DNA of 64,000 nucleotides, taken from Algoriphagus winogradskyi (lineage in GTDB: Bacteria > Bacteroidota > Bacteroidia > Cytophagales > Cyclobacteriaceae). The notes under the pieces were generated by a model. That model was not told the origin of the DNA. It ran no database searches and worked only from the letters and a program-made list of their open reading frames with translations. Below are positions 45,071 to 53,522 of this stretch, one piece after another; within the stretch, counting starts at the first letter, position 1, and every line of letters begins with the position of its first letter. Made by a program: the position numbers and the translations under genes. The stretch is from the NCBI RefSeq assembly GCF_900182815.1, contig NZ_FXUA01000002.1, forward strand, positions 372,001-436,000, in the 5' to 3' direction.

Positions 45071-45628
45071 TTAGTTCAGGTTCAATGTAGCTTCTCCTTT
45101 TTCCCAGTTGCATGGGCAAAGCTCGTCAGTCTGAAGCGCATCAAGTACTCTCAATACTTCTTCTACATTTCTTCCTACAGAAAGATCGTAAGCAGATACC
45201 CAACGAACGATTCCTTGAGGATCGATGATGAAAGTAGCTCTATAAGCGATTTTTTCAGATGCTTCCAGGATACCTAGCTCTTCTGCAAGAGACTTAGAAG
45301 TATCGGCTAGCATTGGGAATTTAAGGTCACGAAGATCTTCGTGGTTGTTTCTCCATGCCAAGTGAACGAATTCAGAATCAGTAGAAGCTCCTACCAAAAC
45401 TGCATCTCTGTCTGCAAATTCACCTGCATTCTTGTTGAATTCAGCGATTTCAGTTGGACATACAAAAGTAAAATCCTTTGGCCACCAGAACATCACCATC
45501 CACTTGCCATCGGCAGTGTGAATATCGTTGCTGATCGTCTTGAATTCTTGTCCTTTTTCTCTAGAAACTACTGCGGTTTTTTCGAAGGCCGGGAATTCAG
45601 CTCCCAAACCAAGCATACGGCTTGTCAT
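45071..45628 (-). CDS. ahpC: Peroxiredoxin AhpC
   Basis: Two-Cys peroxiredoxin that reduces hydrogen peroxide and organic hydroperoxides. From the ATG at 45628 (185 residues) the peroxidatic cysteine is C57 in FTFVCPTEIAEF and the C-terminal pair C171/C173 (ELCPCNW) supplies the resolving cysteine. A longer frame starting at 45676 adds 16 non-conserved residues. Divergent from oxyR with about 100 bases between the starts; regulation by OxyR is expected. Confidence 0.95.
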   Translation of the reverse strand: MTSRMLGLGAEFPAFEKTAVVSREKGQEFKTISNDIHTADGKWMVMFWWPKDFTFVCPTEIAEFNKNAGEFADRDAVLVGASTDSEFVHLAWRNNHEDLRDLKFPMLADTSKSLAEELGILEASEKIAYRATFIIDPQGIVRWVSAYDLSVGRNVEEVLRVLDALQTDELCPCNWEKGEATLNLN

Positions 45629-45715
45629 AATATTGTAAGGTTTAGTTTTCAAATTTCTTACACAAAGTTGTCTCACATTTTCTCATTAATCAAATTAATA
45701 ATTGTTATCTCTTTA

Positions 45716-45723
45716 TAACTTTG
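45716..45723 (+). promoter_or_regulatory. -7 element TAACTTTG six bases before the oxyR ATG
   Basis: TAnnTTTG match ending six bases before the ATG at 45730. If used, the transcript would be leaderless or nearly so. Confidence 0.5.
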
Positions 45724-45729
45724 AGTTAT

Positions 45730-46659
45730 ATGACCCTGTATCAATTAGAGTATATCGTCGCCTTAGATAATCACCGCCATTTTGTGAAAGCTGCTGAAAG
45801 CTGCCATGTCTCCCAGCCAAACTTGACTACGCAGATAAAAAAATTGGAAGAAGAGATTGGAGTCAAAATTTTTGATCGCGATGCCAAGCCTGTAAAACCC
45901 ACAATAGCTGGCGAGCAAATCCTTCTAAAAGCCCGCCAAATTCTTAGTGAAGTGGCCGATTTAAATGAATTTGTCCAAGATGAAAAGGAGTCTTTAGATG
46001 GCACCTTTACCATTGGGGTGATTCCCACGATTGCCCCTTACTTACTTTCGCTGTTTTTGCCAGAATTTGTCCGAGCAAATCCAAAGACAAAACTGAAGAT
46101 CCGGGAGCTTCAGACTGTGGAAATCATCTCAGAACTTCAAAAAGGCACACTGGACATCGGGATTTTGGTCACTCCGATTGAGGAGAAATCCATTCGGGAG
46201 ATTTCACTTTTCAATGAGCCATTCTTGCTCTATTTACCAAAAGATCATCCGCTTTGTAAAAAATGGCATATTACCCCGTCAGTTTTGGATCCAAATCAAA
46301 TGCTGGTTTTGGATGAAGGACATTGTTTTAGAGAGCAGACCTTAGCGATCTGCGAAAGTGACAGAACTAGAAATAACTTTGGTTTTGAATATCAAAGTGG
46401 ATCGATTGAATCTTTGATTCGATTAGTGGACAAAGGAGTTGGGTACACACTTGTACCGGAGATGGCAGTCCTGTCTGAATTTGGGAATGAAAGAATCCGA
46501 AGATTTGACTCTCCGGAGCCCGTTCGTGAAATCAGTCTCGTTGTACACAGTAGCTTTACCAAGGAAGCTTTGATCGAAGTTTTACGAGCGAGTATACTAA
46601 AATCAATCCCAGAAAGATTTCAAAAGATAGATCAATACATCAAAGTAAAATGGCGTTGA
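45730..46659 (+). CDS. oxyR: Peroxide sensor OxyR (LysR family)
   Basis: LysR-type regulator of 309 residues from the ATG at 45730. Helix-turn-helix at about 15-60 (FVKAAESCHVSQPNLTTQIKK). The sensing cysteines fall at C199 and C208 (DEGHCFREQTLAIC), the same numbers as in E. coli OxyR, so peroxide sensing by disulfide formation is very likely. Divergent from ahpC, its probable target. An upstream TTG start at 45721 is possible but lies inside the -7 element. Confidence 0.95.
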   Translation: MTLYQLEYIVALDNHRHFVKAAESCHVSQPNLTTQIKKLEEEIGVKIFDRDAKPVKPTIAGEQILLKARQILSEVADLNEFVQDEKESLDGTFTIGVIPTIAPYLLSLFLPEFVRANPKTKLKIRELQTVEIISELQKGTLDIGILVTPIEEKSIREISLFNEPFLLYLPKDHPLCKKWHITPSVLDPNQMLVLDEGHCFREQTLAICESDRTRNNFGFEYQSGSIESLIRLVDKGVGYTLVPEMAVLSEFGNERIRRFDSPEPVREISLVVHSSFTKEALIEVLRASILKSIPERFQKIDQYIKVKWR

Positions 46660-46675
46660 GACAGCAAATTTTGGT

Positions 46676-47179
46676 TTACCCAACTTTCAAACGAAGTTCC
46701 CCTTGTCTTTTTACCACCTTCAATTCGAAGTGTTGGTTGATAAAAGCTTTGCAATGATTTTCTGCCCATTCCGCTCTGGATTCGGTATCAAAAAGTAAAG
46801 TCATTCTAAGCATGGTTTTCACATACTGCTCATAGATCCCAAGCTCACGGGCATAAACTACCAAAGCAGCCGACCAATCCTCTTGAAACTTCTCCAAGTG
46901 AGTTCTTCCATCAAAAAGCATTTCCAATTGATTATCTCCATGCTTATAGCGATAGATACCACAAAGTTGACGGTAGATTAAGCGAACCCGATCTCTAGGG
47001 AATTCGAAAGTATCAAGTATCTGAACATAAGTCTCATCCATCAACTGAAGCGGATTATACAGGGACGTATAAGATAGCTTCAATTCAAAAACCATTCGAT
47101 CAATTAGTTCTTCTTCAAGCACAGACTGTGCCTGACGAAGGATGTAATTTTTGTCTAATGGAAAGAGTTTTTGGATCAT
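46676..47179 (-). CDS. Conserved-looking hypothetical protein
   Basis: A 167-residue soluble, mostly helical protein (start MIQKLFPLDKNYILRQAQ). It has no signal, membrane helix or motif I recognise; charged and aromatic residues are distributed as in a folded domain (ELSYTSLYNPLQLMDETYV-like, FEFPRDRVRLIYRQLCGIYRY). The ATG at 47179 is six bases after a TATTTTTG element. Convergent with oxyR, 16 bases apart. Confidence 0.7.
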   Translation of the reverse strand: MIQKLFPLDKNYILRQAQSVLEEELIDRMVFELKLSYTSLYNPLQLMDETYVQILDTFEFPRDRVRLIYRQLCGIYRYKHGDNQLEMLFDGRTHLEKFQEDWSAALVVYARELGIYEQYVKTMLRMTLLFDTESRAEWAENHCKAFINQHFELKVVKRQGELRLKVG

Positions 47180-47185
47180 GCTGCG

Positions 47186-47193
47186 CAAAAATA
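47186..47193 (-). promoter_or_regulatory. -7 element TATTTTTG six bases before an ATG
   Basis: Minus-strand TAnnTTTG followed by CGCAGC and the ATG at 47179. Same layout as before glyS and the gene at 49556. Confidence 0.5.
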
Positions 47194-47303
47194 CGAAATT
47201 ATCTTTTTAGGATGGTTTTAAATTATGCTTTTTGCCCATCATTCGAACTTCAACATTTTACAATTATTATTAAAAACCTTCTCCAGAAGAAGAAACTACT
47301 AAG

Positions 47304-47375
47304 GCTGTCTTTGCCTTCGCTCAGGCAGACACCAGACATCCAACACCCGACATCGGGCATCCGGCACCCAGCATC
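47304..47375. repeat. Degenerate short-period repeat (ACATC/GCATC units)
   Basis: A run of related 7-10 base units (AGACATCCA, ACACCCG, ACATCGG, GCATCCGG, CACCCA, GCATC) next to a small inverted repeat GTCTTTGCCT / AGGCAGAC. It sits directly past the stop of the LOG-family gene. Such strings are low in coding potential and look like slippage or dispersed intergenic repeats. Confidence 0.5.
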
Positions 47376-47942
47376 TCACCCCCAATCTGCTGGTCTCCTC
47401 GCTTCATACTTTTCAATCTGATCTAGTAAATCCACTGGATCGTCCGAGACAATCAGTAACTCATCCTGCTCAGGGTACATGAACCCTTCTTCCATTGCAT
47501 GGCTCAAAAAAGCTAGGAGTTTATCATAATACCCATTCACATTATAGAGTGCCAGAGGCTTCTGGATGTAATGAAGTTGGTTTAGCGTCATGATTTCAAA
47601 AAGTTCTTCCAGGGTGCCTATCCCGCCCGGCATTGCAATAAACGCATCACCTCGCTCTGCCATCAGCCATTTTCGATCCCGCATAGTCTCAACTATGATA
47701 AGTTCAGTACATCCTCGGTGTGCTACCTCTCGATCTACCAATTTCTGGGGAATGATCCCTAACACTTCCTTTCCAGCTCCAAGCATTTCATCCGCGATCA
47801 CACCCATCAAACCTACTCTTCCCGCTCCATATACTAGTGTGTGATCCCGTTTGATCATTTCCTGAGCAAGTGCTTTTGCTCCTTCTTCATAAACTGAACT
47901 TTTGCCTTTTCTGGATCCGCAATAAATGGTGATTTTCTTCAT
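47376..47942 (-). CDS. LOG family protein (TIGR00730; nucleotide 5'-monophosphate phosphoribohydrolase)
   Basis: A 188-residue Rossmann-fold protein with MKKITIYCGSRKG start, VYGAGRVGLMG and the PGGIGTLEELFE motif that defines LOG proteins. Family members hydrolyse nucleoside 5'-monophosphates to free base and ribose-5-phosphate, releasing cytokinins in some organisms. The ATG at 47942 is preferred to one four codons upstream. Isolated gene; upstream 258 bases hold nothing I can identify. Confidence 0.9.
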   Translation of the reverse strand: MKKITIYCGSRKGKSSVYEEGAKALAQEMIKRDHTLVYGAGRVGLMGVIADEMLGAGKEVLGIIPQKLVDREVAHRGCTELIIVETMRDRKWLMAERGDAFIAMPGGIGTLEELFEIMTLNQLHYIQKPLALYNVNGYYDKLLAFLSHAMEEGFMYPEQDELLIVSDDPVDLLDQIEKYEARRPADWG

Positions 47943-48200
47943 GATTTTGATCAAACGTTAAATTCGAAATTACATGTTTCTATTTTTTAATTCACAGGCA
48001 TAAGGAAGGTTTTACAAAAGCTTAATGGTACTGAATGAAATGGTGTTTGGGATTAGTATTGAATATAAAAGTTTTCAAAAGTATCCTGAAAAGCGTCTTC
48101 ATTGATAGTAAATACTCATATTGAGTCCGCCTTCGCTCTTCTAGCCCATCAATCAAGGGAATTATATTTAATGGTATCATGGCAGGTATTCATTATCCAC

Positions 48201-48208
48201 TATTTTTG
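48201..48208 (+). promoter_or_regulatory. -7 element TATTTTTG four bases before the rdgB ATG
   Basis: TAnnTTTG match ending four bases before the ATG at 48213. Suggests a leaderless transcript. Confidence 0.5.
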
Positions 48209-48212
48209 AGGT

Positions 48213-48788
48213 ATGAAAATTTGCTTTGCTACAAACAACCCGAAGAAAATTGAAGAAGTAAAGGCTGCCCTGGGTGATAGCTTTGAAATTGTATCATTGA
48301 AAGATATTGGTTGTCTGGATGAGCTCCCTGAGACTGGCGATACGCTGGAGCATAATGCTTTTCAGAAGGCAAAGTATGTCAAGGAGCATTTTGGGGTGGA
48401 CTGCTTTGCAGATGACACAGGGTTGGAAGTAGATGCATTGGAAGGCGAACCAGGAGTTTATTCCGGGCGCTATGCCGGTGAGCCTAGAAGTGATGAGCGA
48501 AATATAGATCTCTTGCTTAAAAAGCTTGAGAATACTTCATTGAGAACGGCTCGATTTAAGACGGTCATTGCGCTTTTGCTTGGTGAGGAAGAGTACAAAT
48601 TTGAGGGAGTTGCTGAGGGAGAGATTTTGCGAAGCAGAACTGGAGCGGGAGGATTTGGATATGATCCTGTTTTTCTTCCGACGGGATATCCAAGATCTTT
48701 TGCTGAGATGAATTTATCCGAAAAGAACGCAATTTCTCATCGCGGAAAAGCCGTCGCTGAGCTTATTTCCTTTTTGAGCCATATATAA
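48213..48788 (+). CDS. rdgB: Non-canonical purine NTP pyrophosphatase (RdgB/HAM1)
   Basis: Hydrolyses dITP, ITP and XTP to keep them out of nucleic acids. The 191-residue protein has CFATNNPKKIEEVKAAL, the catalytic-site ADDTGLEVDALEGEPGVYSG and GAGGFGYDPVFLP. It precedes udk in the same direction with a 37-base gap, but each gene has its own promoter-like element. Confidence 0.95.
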   Translation: MKICFATNNPKKIEEVKAALGDSFEIVSLKDIGCLDELPETGDTLEHNAFQKAKYVKEHFGVDCFADDTGLEVDALEGEPGVYSGRYAGEPRSDERNIDLLLKKLENTSLRTARFKTVIALLLGEEEYKFEGVAEGEILRSRTGAGGFGYDPVFLPTGYPRSFAEMNLSEKNAISHRGKAVAELISFLSHI

Positions 48789-48813
48789 TTCTGTAAAAAG
48801 AAGAAAATCACCT

Positions 48814-48821
48814 TAACTTTG
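48814..48821 (+). promoter_or_regulatory. -7 element TAACTTTG four bases before the udk ATG
   Basis: TAnnTTTG match ending four bases before the ATG at 48826. Confidence 0.5.
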
Positions 48822-48825
48822 CCTC

Positions 48826-49443
48826 ATGCAAAAACCATTCATCGTCGGTATCACAGGAGGATCAGCTTCAGGGAAAACACTTTTTTTAGAGCGATTGCTT
48901 AGTTCATTCGAGGCTGGTGAGGTTTGTCTGATTTCTCAGGATAATTATTACAAGCCGAGAGAGATGCAGCCGATAGACGATCATGGAGTTCATAATTTTG
49001 ATCGGCCGGAAAGCATAGATTTTGAAGAGTATGCAGCTGATATCCGCAAAATTCAGGCTGGAGAAACGGTTTACAGAGAGGAATACACTTTCAATAACGC
49101 AGCTAAAAAGCCAAAAATGTTAACTTTTTCCTCTGCACCTGTGGTAGTTGTGGAAGGGATTTTTGTGTTGTATTACCCAGAATTGGCTAGTCTTCTAGAC
49201 CTTAAGGTTTTTATAGATGCCAAAGATCACATTAAGCTGAAGCGAAGAATTATTCGTGATAAAGTGGAACGCGGATACGATTTGGATGATGTGCTGTATC
49301 GCTATGAGCAGCACGTGATGCCGACTTACGAGAAATACATCAAGCCATTTATGAACGATGCCGATTTGATCGTCCCTAATAATCATAATTTTGATAAAGC
49401 ACTCGAGGTTATCCGCACCTACTTACGTGTTAGGACATCTTAA
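48826..49443 (+). CDS. udk: Uridine kinase
   Basis: Phosphorylates uridine and cytidine in pyrimidine salvage. The 205-residue P-loop protein has VGITGGSASGKTLFLERLL, LISQDNYYKP, FDRPESIDFEE and IKLKRRIIRDKVERGYDLDDV, all typical of Udk. Start at the ATG at 48826. Confidence 0.93.
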   Translation: MQKPFIVGITGGSASGKTLFLERLLSSFEAGEVCLISQDNYYKPREMQPIDDHGVHNFDRPESIDFEEYAADIRKIQAGETVYREEYTFNNAAKKPKMLTFSSAPVVVVEGIFVLYYPELASLLDLKVFIDAKDHIKLKRRIIRDKVERGYDLDDVLYRYEQHVMPTYEKYIKPFMNDADLIVPNNHNFDKALEVIRTYLRVRTS

Positions 49444-49541
49444 TTATACTGTTAATTGCCTGATTTACATCATTTTGTTCTGAATTCGTAATCCATAATC
49501 AGAAAATCTAAGATGAGAAATGGTCAATTTAAATAATTGGC

Positions 49542-49549
49542 TATATTTG
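49542..49549 (+). promoter_or_regulatory. -7 element TATATTTG six bases before an ATG
   Basis: TAnnTTTG followed by CGCCGC and the ATG at 49556. Confidence 0.5.
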
Positions 49550-49555
49550 CGCCGC

Positions 49556-49912
49556 ATGAAAGCAACAAAACGAAATAGCAACTTATTCCAACAGCGCATT
49601 ACTGTGATGCTGGCTTTGCTGTTCTGTTTATTTATTTCAAGCGTAGAATATGTACCTGAAAATGTTGCAGTAGTCAAAGTTGAAAAACAAGACAAAGCTT
49701 CCTCAAATGATCAGGAGCAAACTTTTTTAAATGTGGCGGTGGATGCCGTGGTCCCATTTGTAGTTCATGTATCTCACAGCTTACTTTACCTAATTCAGGA
49801 TGTCGTAAGATTTGATGGAGGTACATTCATCACCGAGTCCACCTCAGTCTTTCAAGCAAACCAGCTCGTAGAAATACTTTTTGAGCGAATAATATCCACC
49901 AAAGGACCCTGA
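49556..49912 (+). CDS. Small exported or membrane hypothetical protein
   Basis: A 118-residue protein with an N-terminal hydrophobic segment (residues 15-35, ITVMLALLFCLFISSVEYV), then a short soluble part and a second hydrophobic segment near 58-75 (VAVDAVVPFVVHVSHSLLYLI). No family recognised. It lies upstream of secDF (93 bases) but has its own promoter-like element, and no functional link is clear. The upstream in-frame ATG at 49520 lies before the -7 element and is not preferred. Confidence 0.65.
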   Translation: MKATKRNSNLFQQRITVMLALLFCLFISSVEYVPENVAVVKVEKQDKASSNDQEQTFLNVAVDAVVPFVVHVSHSLLYLIQDVVRFDGGTFITESTSVFQANQLVEILFERIISTKGP

Positions 49913-50005
49913 TTCCAAGTACATCCCGAATCATCCAAACGCTTACCTTTTTATAGGTTAAGCTATAAATCTGTATTTACAATCAATTAATAATTTCAAT
50001 TTCTC

Positions 50006-52978
50006 ATGCAAAACAAAGGTGTCATTGTGTTTTTGACAGTGATTGTTACAGCATTATGCTTGTACTATCTGTCATTCACATTTGTATCAAACAATATCCA
50101 AAAAGGGGCTCAGGAATATGCGACTGACGCATCTGGCAACGTGGATTTTTCTAAAAGACAAAGCTATCTTGATTCTATCTGGAGAGCTCCGGTTTACAGC
50201 TTTTTAGGAGCTGATTATACTTTCCAAGAAGTAAAGGAAACCGAACTAGGATTAGGTCTTGACCTTCAAGGCGGTATGCACGTTACTTTGGCAGTTTCCC
50301 CAGTGGAAATCGTAAAAGGACTTGCTGGTAATCCTAAGGATGCGGCTTTCAACAAATCTGTAGAAGAAGCTCGTGAAGAAGCTAAGACTTCGACAGCAAA
50401 ATATGTGGATCTATTCTATGCAGCTTTTCAGAAGAATAGCCCAGGTCAAAAATTGAGCGGAATCTTCGCTACTGCAGCCAATAGAGGCCGAATTTCTTTG
50501 GAGTCTTCTGATTCTGAAATTTTGGAGATCATCGATAACGAGATTGAAAACGCAATCGAGCGTTCATTCAACATCCTTAGAACTCGTATTGATAGATTCG
50601 GGACTTCTCAACCAAACATTCAGAGAATTCAAGGATCTGGTCGTATCCAGATCGAATTACCAGGTGTAGACAATCAAGAAAGAGTAAGAAACTTGCTTCA
50701 AGGCGTAGCAAAGCTACAGTTTTGGGAAGTAGCTGAAACAAATGAAATCGGTGCAGCGCTAGAAGCTGTGAATAGTGCCTGGGTAGCTGCCAATCAATCA
50801 GCAGAACCTGCAGCTGCAGACACTGTATCTACAGAAAATCTGACAGGTGAGGATTCTCTAAGAAATGCCTTAGAAAAGCAATTGGCAGAGATCGATCCGT
50901 CTAGATCTGGTGATAACAGTGTTTCTCCTCTCTTCAGCTTACTTAAGCCTAATTACGGACTAGCATATGAGCTTCGTGATACGATGGCAATCAACCGTAT
51001 CATCAAAAATGAGGATTACAAAAACCTATTACCAAGAGATATTAAGCTCCTATGGGCAGTTAAGCCTTTTGAGGCAGAAGATGGTACTGAAACGTTGGAG
51101 CTTTTTGCAATTAAAGCTGAAAGAGGAACGGACGAAGCACCGCTTGAAGGTGATGTAGTGACTGATGCTCGTCAGGCTTTGGATCAGACTTCCAGACCTG
51201 CAGTGTCCATGCAGATGAATGCAGATGGTGCTAGAAAATGGAGAAAATTAACTTCTGAGAATATCGGAAGACGAATTGCCGTGGTATTAGATGACTATGT
51301 TTACACCGCTCCGGTAGTAAATGGCGAAATTCCTTCAGGACAATCTGAAATTTCCGGCAACTTCACCCTACAAGAGGCTCAGGATTTGGCAAACATCCTA
51401 AAATCAGGTTCTCTTCCAGCTCCTACGCAAATCGTAGAAGAAAGCATCATCGGTCCAACCTTGGGTAAAGAAGCATTGAACCAAGGTTTGATCTCCATGG
51501 TGGCAGGATTAAGTATTGTGGTGTTATTCATGATGGCTTATTATTCAAAAGGTGGCTTGGTAGCTATCGCAGCATTGGTGTTCAACATCTTCTTTATCTT
51601 AGGTATCCTGGCTCAGTTAGGAACTGCCTTGACTTTGCCAGGTATAGCAGGTATCGTATTGACGATAGGTATGTCCATTGATGCGAACGTATTGATTTTT
51701 GAACGTATCAAAGAGGAGCTTCGAAATGGCGTTGGCTTGATCGCTGCGATCAATGCAGGTTACAACAAAGCTTTCTCAGCGATTCTCGATTCAAACGTAA
51801 CGACTTTCCTTACAGGGGCTATTCTTTATGCATTAGGCCAAGGCCCAGTAAAAGGTTTTGCAATCGTATTGATGATTGGTATTGCTTCCTCCTTCTTCTC
51901 TGCTGTATTTATCACTCGAGTGATTGTATCTTGGATGAGTAAGAAAGGCGATAAGAGCTCCATCAGTTTTGCGACTCCATTTGCAAAAAATTCATTGAGC
52001 TCATTGAATCTTGATTTCTTGGGTAAAAGAAAAGTTGCTTACCTTATTTCCTCTTCCATCATTGTGATTGGATTGGGAATAGCTGCTGTGAATGGCTTGA
52101 AATTCGGGGTTGATTTCACAGGCGGACGTTCTTATATCGTTGCATTTGATGAGCCAATGGCAGCTTCAGATTTGAAATCAGGTTTGGATAGGGAGTTTGA
52201 CGGATCGGTAGAAGTGAAAACTTACGGTTCAAACAACGTCTTGAAAGTGACAACTTCCTATTTGGTAAACGAAGATGATGCTGAATCTAACCTAGAAGTT
52301 GAAAGTAAAGTGAAAGAAGGAATTGCCTCAGTTACTGGACTATCATTTACTGAAGATGCTGAAGCTTTAGCTTCAGGTCAATTTGCCATCACAGGTTCTT
52401 CCAAAGTAGGTGCTACAGTAGCGGATGATATTAAAGCATCTTCCGTTGAAGCTATGGTTGTAGCATTGATTGCGATATTCCTATACATCTTGCTAAGATT
52501 CCGTAAGTGGCAATTCTCCTTGGCGTCTATCATTGCCTTGATTCACGATACCTTATTTGTGATTGCAGCCTTTGCTATTGCGAGTGCTTTTGGAGCTACA
52601 TTTGAGATTGATCAGGTGTTTATTGCAGCGGTATTGACAGTGATTGGTTATTCTATTAACGATACCGTGATTGTATTTGACCGTATTCGTGAGAATATCG
52701 AAAGCAGAGGAACACATAAATTGGTAAAAGTCTTCAATGACGCAATCAATCAAACCTTAGGCCGTACCTTGATTACTTCATTTACTACGTTGATCGTAGT
52801 GATTGTCTTGTTGATATTTGGTGGTGAAGTGTTGAGAGGATTCTCATTTGCATTATTTATTGGGGTATTGGTAGGTACTTATTCTTCTATCTACATCGCT
52901 ACGCCAATTGTAGTGGATTTGATGAAAAGAGAAATCGAAAATGAAACTGCTTCGAAAGAAGCTAAAAAGCTTGCTTAA
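50006..52978 (+). CDS. secDF: Protein translocase subunit SecDF (fused)
   Basis: Proton-driven accessory of the Sec translocon in the inner membrane. The 990-residue protein joins SecD (about 1-640: GLGLDLQGGMHVTLAV, periplasmic P1 domain, DANVLIFERIKEELRNG) and SecF (about 650-990: FGVDFTGGRSYIV, VIGYSINDTVIVFDRIREN). Each half supplies six membrane helices. Fusion into one chain is usual in Bacteroidota. Followed by a strong terminator. Confidence 0.97.
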   Translation: MQNKGVIVFLTVIVTALCLYYLSFTFVSNNIQKGAQEYATDASGNVDFSKRQSYLDSIWRAPVYSFLGADYTFQEVKETELGLGLDLQGGMHVTLAVSPVEIVKGLAGNPKDAAFNKSVEEAREEAKTSTAKYVDLFYAAFQKNSPGQKLSGIFATAANRGRISLESSDSEILEIIDNEIENAIERSFNILRTRIDRFGTSQPNIQRIQGSGRIQIELPGVDNQERVRNLLQGVAKLQFWEVAETNEIGAALEAVNSAWVAANQSAEPAAADTVSTENLTGEDSLRNALEKQLAEIDPSRSGDNSVSPLFSLLKPNYGLAYELRDTMAINRIIKNEDYKNLLPRDIKLLWAVKPFEAEDGTETLELFAIKAERGTDEAPLEGDVVTDARQALDQTSRPAVSMQMNADGARKWRKLTSENIGRRIAVVLDDYVYTAPVVNGEIPSGQSEISGNFTLQEAQDLANILKSGSLPAPTQIVEESIIGPTLGKEALNQGLISMVAGLSIVVLFMMAYYSKGGLVAIAALVFNIFFILGILAQLGTALTLPGIAGIVLTIGMSIDANVLIFERIKEELRNGVGLIAAINAGYNKAFSAILDSNVTTFLTGAILYALGQGPVKGFAIVLMIGIASSFFSAVFITRVIVSWMSKKGDKSSISFATPFAKNSLSSLNLDFLGKRKVAYLISSSIIVIGLGIAAVNGLKFGVDFTGGRSYIVAFDEPMAASDLKSGLDREFDGSVEVKTYGSNNVLKVTTSYLVNEDDAESNLEVESKVKEGIASVTGLSFTEDAEALASGQFAITGSSKVGATVADDIKASSVEAMVVALIAIFLYILLRFRKWQFSLASIIALIHDTLFVIAAFAIASAFGATFEIDQVFIAAVLTVIGYSINDTVIVFDRIRENIESRGTHKLVKVFNDAINQTLGRTLITSFTTLIVVIVLLIFGGEVLRGFSFALFIGVLVGTYSSIYIATPIVVDLMKREIENETASKEAKKLA

Positions 52979-53003
52979 TTCTCCAGAATAGCAGCGTTTT
53001 TTT

Positions 53004-53036
53004 AAAGGAGCGGGTAGTGTACTCGCTCCTTTTTTA
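53004..53036 (+). terminator. Terminator of secDF
   Basis: Stem AAAGGAGCG / CGCTCCTTT with T-rich tail, 26 bases past the stop. Confidence 0.87.
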
Positions 53037-53124
53037 TTGTCTTATAGGAGATAAAATCCTTATCTTTTGGGGAATTATTTCTACAGCTTTTAATTATCTA
53101 AAATTTTTACAAACGTAATTTTAC

Positions 53125-53520
53125 ATGAAAATTTCAAAAGAAGACTTCGAAAGTATGAAGTTAAAGTATAGTAAGGAAGTGAAGAAAGGAAAGCCAGCTA
53201 AGGACAAAAAAGGCAAGGATAAAATCGACCAAACAAATTGGATTTTTTTCAACAGAGAAACTCTAGAGGGTTTATTGGCAAAAGCTGATAAAGATCCTAA
53301 AAAAGGAGGTATTCAATTTTATATCACTGAATATACAGAAGAAGTAGCAGCTAAATATCACCCAAACGAAGTGGAACAATTAACGGGTGCTTTAACTGTA
53401 GTAATGAGAGCGGCTAACCTAAACGAAGATCAAATTACCTTGGAAAATCCCGAAGAGGATTATCAAAACAATGGTGTATTATGCCCTCCATATTGTGATC
53501 CAGAACCAACTGATTCCTAA
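53125..53520 (+). CDS. Small soluble protein with C-terminal CPPYC motif
   Basis: A 131-residue cytoplasmic-looking protein with a lysine-rich N-terminal third (KKGKPAKDKKGKDKID) and a compact middle (WIFFNRETLEGLLAKA, GGIQFYITEYTEEVAAKY, LTGALTVVMRAA). The tail is acidic and ends GVLCPPYCDPEP, a CxxxC motif that could bind metal or form a disulfide. I do not recognise a family. It sits two bases before the first seven-helix membrane gene, so it is the first gene of the signalling module. Confidence 0.75.
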   Translation: MKISKEDFESMKLKYSKEVKKGKPAKDKKGKDKIDQTNWIFFNRETLEGLLAKADKDPKKGGIQFYITEYTEEVAAKYHPNEVEQLTGALTVVMRAANLNEDQITLENPEEDYQNNGVLCPPYCDPEPTDS

Positions 53521-53522
53521 GT

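Noticed and set aside
47128..47421. Plus-strand open frame over the CATC repeat
   Set aside because: Runs through a promoter, a repeat and the end of the LOG gene; no protein-like composition.
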